A program made the translations under genes and the position numbers. The notes under the pieces were generated by a model. It had not been told where the DNA came from, made no database searches, and saw only the letters and a list, made by a program, of their open reading frames with translations. Shown here in pieces: positions 32,005 to 34,931 of a stretch of 34,931 bases of DNA. Source of the DNA: an uncultured Murdochiella sp. (GTDB lineage Bacteria > Bacillota > Clostridia > Tissierellales > Peptoniphilaceae); NCBI RefSeq assembly GCF_902488755.1, contig NZ_CABTXF010000010.1, forward strand, positions 1-34,931, given 5' to 3'. Numbering within the stretch: position 1 is the stretch's first letter; the number at the start of each line of letters is the position of its first letter.

Positions 32005-32088
32005 ATGAACCGCCACAGTACCCCCCCATGTGTAAAAAACACTATTTTATACAGGGACTGCTATGCGCGTTTTTCGCGCTATTTCTGA
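32005..32088 (+). other. RBS-proximal start codon leading into a 27-codon dead-end frame
   Basis: AGGAGG at 31992-31997 is 7 nt before ATG 32005, an ideal start. With the observed C7 tract this frame reads MNRHSTPPCVKNT and ends at TGA 32086-32088. One extra C (or two fewer) would join the same start to the 931-residue frame as MNRHSTPP-MCKKHYF. This is the OFF register of a translational switch. Confidence 0.8.
32021..32027. repeat. Homopolymeric C7 between start codon and reading frame
   Basis: Seven C lie six codons inside the RBS-proximal frame and immediately before ATG 32028. The tract length decides whether the signal peptide and body of the secreted protein are in frame with the start. 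Confidence 0.8.
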
Positions 32089-34823
32089 TGGGGCTTTTTC
32101 CGCAACAAGCAAAAGCGGAAGATGCGCCCATTCCGATTTCTTCGTTTGAAGAGTTAAAACCGTATTTGACAAAAGGCGAGTATGCTGCCGATTTTACCAA
32201 TCCAAAGCCCAAAGCGCTGCTCCTGAAAGCCGGCAAGTACGAGTTGCAAAACGATATTTCCATTGATGTATCGGATGCCTATTTTACCGATAAGCAGGAT
32301 GAAATTGCGCATGGCTTGCTGTCGTTTGACGACAAGCAAGGCAAATTCTCCATTAATGGGAATAACCATACGATCTCTTTTACAGGCACAAAGCAGGTTC
32401 CGTTGTTCCAGGGGATTCGCGCACACGCATTTACGTTGGAAAATCTTCAGGTGGAGTACGCGGGAAGCCTTAAAGGCTATGGTCTGGTCGGCGAAGCGGT
32501 TTTATTTGCAGAGTTCCCAACGGATGCGAACGGGTTTGATATCCATAGCGCCCTGATAAGAAACATCAAGGTGAAGGTCAATGGAAATATTGAATCTGAT
32601 GAGGTGTGGGGAACCATCTATAGCGACAACCATTTTGTGAATCAATTTCGTGAGGGGCAAATTGCCGCCGGCCTTTCGTGGTATCTGGAAAAAACGACGT
32701 TGGACAACATCGACCTGGAGGTAACCGGCAATATCGGGTCGGATGCGCTGCCAAAAGAAGTCCATTGGAAATCCGGCGCTGCCGGTCTGACATTCCATTG
32801 GGGCAAAAAGATGCCTACGCCGGGGACGCCGTCGGACGAGGCGATTCATAAACAACAGGATACAAGCAAACTCAAACAGGCAGGATATATAGAGAATGTC
32901 AATATCCACGTGGGCGGAAATATTCAAGCCACTGGGTATTCGCACGGCTATGCCTGGGGTGTTTCGAATGACTTGGGTGAAGCCTGGGTGGAGAACTTGC
33001 ACCTAAAGGTAGATGGGGATATCGTGACCAAGCTGAATGCCGGCAATCCAAATCCGGCGTCTGCGGGGGCTCCCGCAGCGAGTGGAATCAGCGATGAAAT
33101 CGGCGTGTTCATGAATTCTTCCCTTGAAGTCAATAATATTCGTGTAGAAGCCGATCCCGCTATGCCACAAACGGATCGGTTTGCAACGATGTATGTATGT
33201 GCGTCTACGAACAGCAAAGGCTGGTATGAAAATCTATCGAATTGCCAATTTACGGTCAAAGGCAAGATGAGTATGAATACGCCGTTTAAGAATACCATGG
33301 GGCTTGGCTTTGGGAATGGATGGAGCAGCAATGGGAAAGATGGCGTCGATTTTCTGCAGGTTCTGGAAAATAACAAGATTTCCGTGGGTGGTGTCGAAAT
33401 CAAGAATGACAAGAGTACGCAGGTCGCCTTTGTCGGTCTTGCGCAAAAAGCCTATGCCGGAAACGAAACGCACGCGGATAGACCGACACTTCCCGAAGTA
33501 AGCGCAAAAGAAAACACCCTTACGGTTGGGGATGTGAATATCGATGCACCAAACGCCTATACGATGCTCTATCCCTTTATGCGGGAAGCTACAAACGCCA
33601 AAAACAACACCGTGACATACGGCAATATTACGGCAAATGCCGATTATGTACAGTTTTCCGGCCTTGGCGAATTGCGTGCGACGAATCCGAAGAACACGCC
33701 CCACGCTTGTCTAACCAAAGGAAACCGTCTGACATTTGGCGATATCCAGCTCACCGGAAAGAAAATTGGCAGTGTTTCTTTAATGGCAGGAACGCAGGAA
33801 GCGAATCAGCCGATGGAAGACTGTGTGGTGAAGGCAAAGTCGCTTAACGTAGAAATGACCGATGCGACGGCAGCGAAAGGCACGCCGATGGTCGCCGGTA
33901 TTGCCGCTTATCAGAAAGGGACGATTACCGATTGCCGCGCGTATATCGGCAATGTTTCTATAGCCAATGCGTCGAAAACAGCATTGTATGTGGGCATGGG
34001 AACTGCATTCGGTAAAGACAGCGAGCTGAAGAATTCATCCGTCTTTATCGATAAAGATTTCCTTGTTCAGACAGACGGCATTAAGTATGCTGGCGGATTC
34101 TTCGGTTACGCGAACGGCATGACGATTGACAACTGTGACTATCAAATAAATGGGAAAAATCGTGTTGTACAAAACGACAAGGGCGTGTTCGGCGGATTTA
34201 TGGCATTTAATCGCAATTCCACGATTACCAACACGAGAAGTTTATTGCTTAACGACTGGGGTGTGTTTGTGGGTTATTCCAACGGAGGAACCCTGGATGG
34301 CATAGCGCACTACGTGAACCAGCCCAATCCGATGTATTGGTCCGCTTTGCTGGGAGCCCATACGGCGAACCAGCCGACCATTAAAAATTCCACGCTACTG
34401 GTCGATAAAGAAAACGCCGATAACGAGCTGTATCGCACCGCGAATGTTTCTGCGGAAAGCGGCAATAACTTTGTCACGGTCGTCGGCAAGACAGACGGCG
34501 AGCTGCACACCAACCGCGAAGTGTTTACCACGGCGGAAAAGGACATTGAGGTCAAGGGCAATATGGTGAGCGTTGTGGTAAAGACAGACGCTTCGGAGGG
34601 CACCGGTTTTATCGCCAAGCGCGATTTCCAAGATACGTATTGGAATGAGGAAATTGGTGAATATACCACCGGCGATGCCGAAAAGAATTTCGCCTATCTA
34701 CTTACCACGACTTTTGGGGATGTTATGGCGGTCGGAAACGATGCAGACGTTATTCAGGATGGCATGAACCAGGCATCGTTAGTCGACTATATTCACCGTC
34801 ATGCTGGCGTAAGTGTAATGTAG
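32028..34823 (+). CDS. Large secreted repeat protein, probably phase-variable (OFF register in this sequence)
   Basis: 931 codons from ATG 32028. The first 31 residues are a signal peptide (MCKKHYF, hydrophobic core, cleavage after AKA before EDAP). The body is strand-rich and resembles a right-handed beta-helix. From about 445 to 790 there are nine or ten units of about 30-38 residues, each starting with a pattern like N-x-V-x-x-G-x-h-x-h: NNKISVGGVEI, ENTLTVGDVNI, NNTVTYGNIT, GNRLTFGDIQL, DCRAYIGNVSI, NSSVFIDKDF, NCDYQINGKN. No LPxTG signal or C-terminal membrane segment is seen, so it is either released or anchored otherwise. ATG 32028 itself has no ribosome site; the real start is very likely ATG 32005, out of frame by one base because of C7. 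Function unknown; adhesion or immune variation is plausible. Confidence 0.75.
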   Translation: MCKKHYFIQGLLCAFFALFLMGLFPQQAKAEDAPIPISSFEELKPYLTKGEYAADFTNPKPKALLLKAGKYELQNDISIDVSDAYFTDKQDEIAHGLLSFDDKQGKFSINGNNHTISFTGTKQVPLFQGIRAHAFTLENLQVEYAGSLKGYGLVGEAVLFAEFPTDANGFDIHSALIRNIKVKVNGNIESDEVWGTIYSDNHFVNQFREGQIAAGLSWYLEKTTLDNIDLEVTGNIGSDALPKEVHWKSGAAGLTFHWGKKMPTPGTPSDEAIHKQQDTSKLKQAGYIENVNIHVGGNIQATGYSHGYAWGVSNDLGEAWVENLHLKVDGDIVTKLNAGNPNPASAGAPAASGISDEIGVFMNSSLEVNNIRVEADPAMPQTDRFATMYVCASTNSKGWYENLSNCQFTVKGKMSMNTPFKNTMGLGFGNGWSSNGKDGVDFLQVLENNKISVGGVEIKNDKSTQVAFVGLAQKAYAGNETHADRPTLPEVSAKENTLTVGDVNIDAPNAYTMLYPFMREATNAKNNTVTYGNITANADYVQFSGLGELRATNPKNTPHACLTKGNRLTFGDIQLTGKKIGSVSLMAGTQEANQPMEDCVVKAKSLNVEMTDATAAKGTPMVAGIAAYQKGTITDCRAYIGNVSIANASKTALYVGMGTAFGKDSELKNSSVFIDKDFLVQTDGIKYAGGFFGYANGMTIDNCDYQINGKNRVVQNDKGVFGGFMAFNRNSTITNTRSLLLNDWGVFVGYSNGGTLDGIAHYVNQPNPMYWSALLGAHTANQPTIKNSTLLVDKENADNELYRTANVSAESGNNFVTVVGKTDGELHTNREVFTTAEKDIEVKGNMVSVVVKTDASEGTGFIAKRDFQDTYWNEEIGEYTTGDAEKNFAYLLTTTFGDVMAVGNDADVIQDGMNQASLVDYIHRHAGVSVM

Positions 34824-34855
34824 TAAGACATATGTGACACTTTCAACAAAATAAA

Positions 34856-34917
34856 AAGAGGTGCTCTGATACAATGTGTTTGACCAAAAACCCGTTGCAT
34901 CGAAAGGAGCACCTCTT
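34856..34917. other. Long hairpin covering a ribosome binding site at the right edge
   Basis: Outer arms AAGAGGTGCTC/GAGCACCTCTT (11 bp) enclose an inner stem GATACAA/TTGCATC (7 bp, one G-U) and a GTTT/AAAC core. The right arm contains part of AAGGAG and reaches the TTG at 34916. On the minus strand the outer stem is followed by TTTTATTTTG, so it could also terminate a gene entering from the right. Hairpins that hide a transposase start from read-through RNA are known at insertion sequence ends; that is one option. Confidence 0.6.
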
Positions 34918-34931
34918 GAGTAAGATTATAA
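34916..34931 (+). CDS. Start of an unidentified gene (TTG, M-S-K-I-I), cut by window edge
   Basis: TTG at 34916 has AAGGAG 6 nt upstream. Only five codons are inside the window, so no family can be named. The hairpin over its start is compatible with a transposase gene, but this is speculation. Confidence 0.2.

Overview
The window looks like chromosomal DNA of an amino-acid-fermenting anaerobe of the Bacillota, of a Peptoniphilaceae/Clostridia type. Pointers are strong AGGAGG ribosome binding sites, a clostridial-style histidine pathway with separate FtcD and FchA plus formate-THF ligase, a GlmL-like protein, a CD1768-type membrane protein and a sortase-type cell-wall anchor. Base composition looks close to 50% GC. 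The genus cannot be fixed from sequence alone.

Layout. 1-2810 (minus): start of hsdM, complete hsdR and a decayed XRE regulator, with a G8 tract and a perfect dyad in the hsdR promoter region. 3038-6353 (plus): a GtrB-like glycosyltransferase, a polytopic GT-C-like transferase and a small membrane protein. 6405-6950: an AT-rich relic with a truncated DNA-binding gene. 7010-28644: histidine-utilisation region, namely hutH (minus), a divergent BTAD/AAA/TPR activator (plus), glmL and a CmpB-like membrane gene (minus) split by an inserted AAA-DUF4143 ATPase cassette, a wall-anchored surface protein (minus), a CD1768-like membrane protein (plus), the hutI-ftcD-fhs-fchA series (minus), hutU (plus) and an NhaC-type antiporter (plus). 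28851-31152: a PH-like membrane protein, an SPFH/zinc-ribbon protein and a small charged protein. 31223-31918: tRNA-Gly(CCC) and a cysteine hydrolase. 32005-34823: a large secreted repeat protein. Right edge: a long hairpin over the start of an unidentified gene.

How it works together. HutH, HutU, HutI, FtcD, FchA and Fhs convert histidine to glutamate, ammonia and one-carbon units on tetrahydrofolate, and Fhs can recover ATP. FolD, needed between FchA and Fhs, is not here. GlmL would fit onward glutamate fermentation by the methylaspartate route, but the mutase subunits are absent. The two membrane carriers are candidate histidine or ion transporters.

Most striking. (1) Three homopolymeric G/C tracts (8, 9 and 7 bases) each lie in the control region of a typical contingency gene: hsdR, a wall-anchored surface protein and a secreted repeat protein. 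In the last, the observed C7 puts the only well-placed ribosome binding site and ATG out of frame with a 931-residue ORF; C8 would restore it. (2) The ATPase cassette is bounded by 23-bp direct repeats exactly 1450 bp apart. They carry the stop codon of one flanking gene and the RBS/ATG of the other, so both stay intact.
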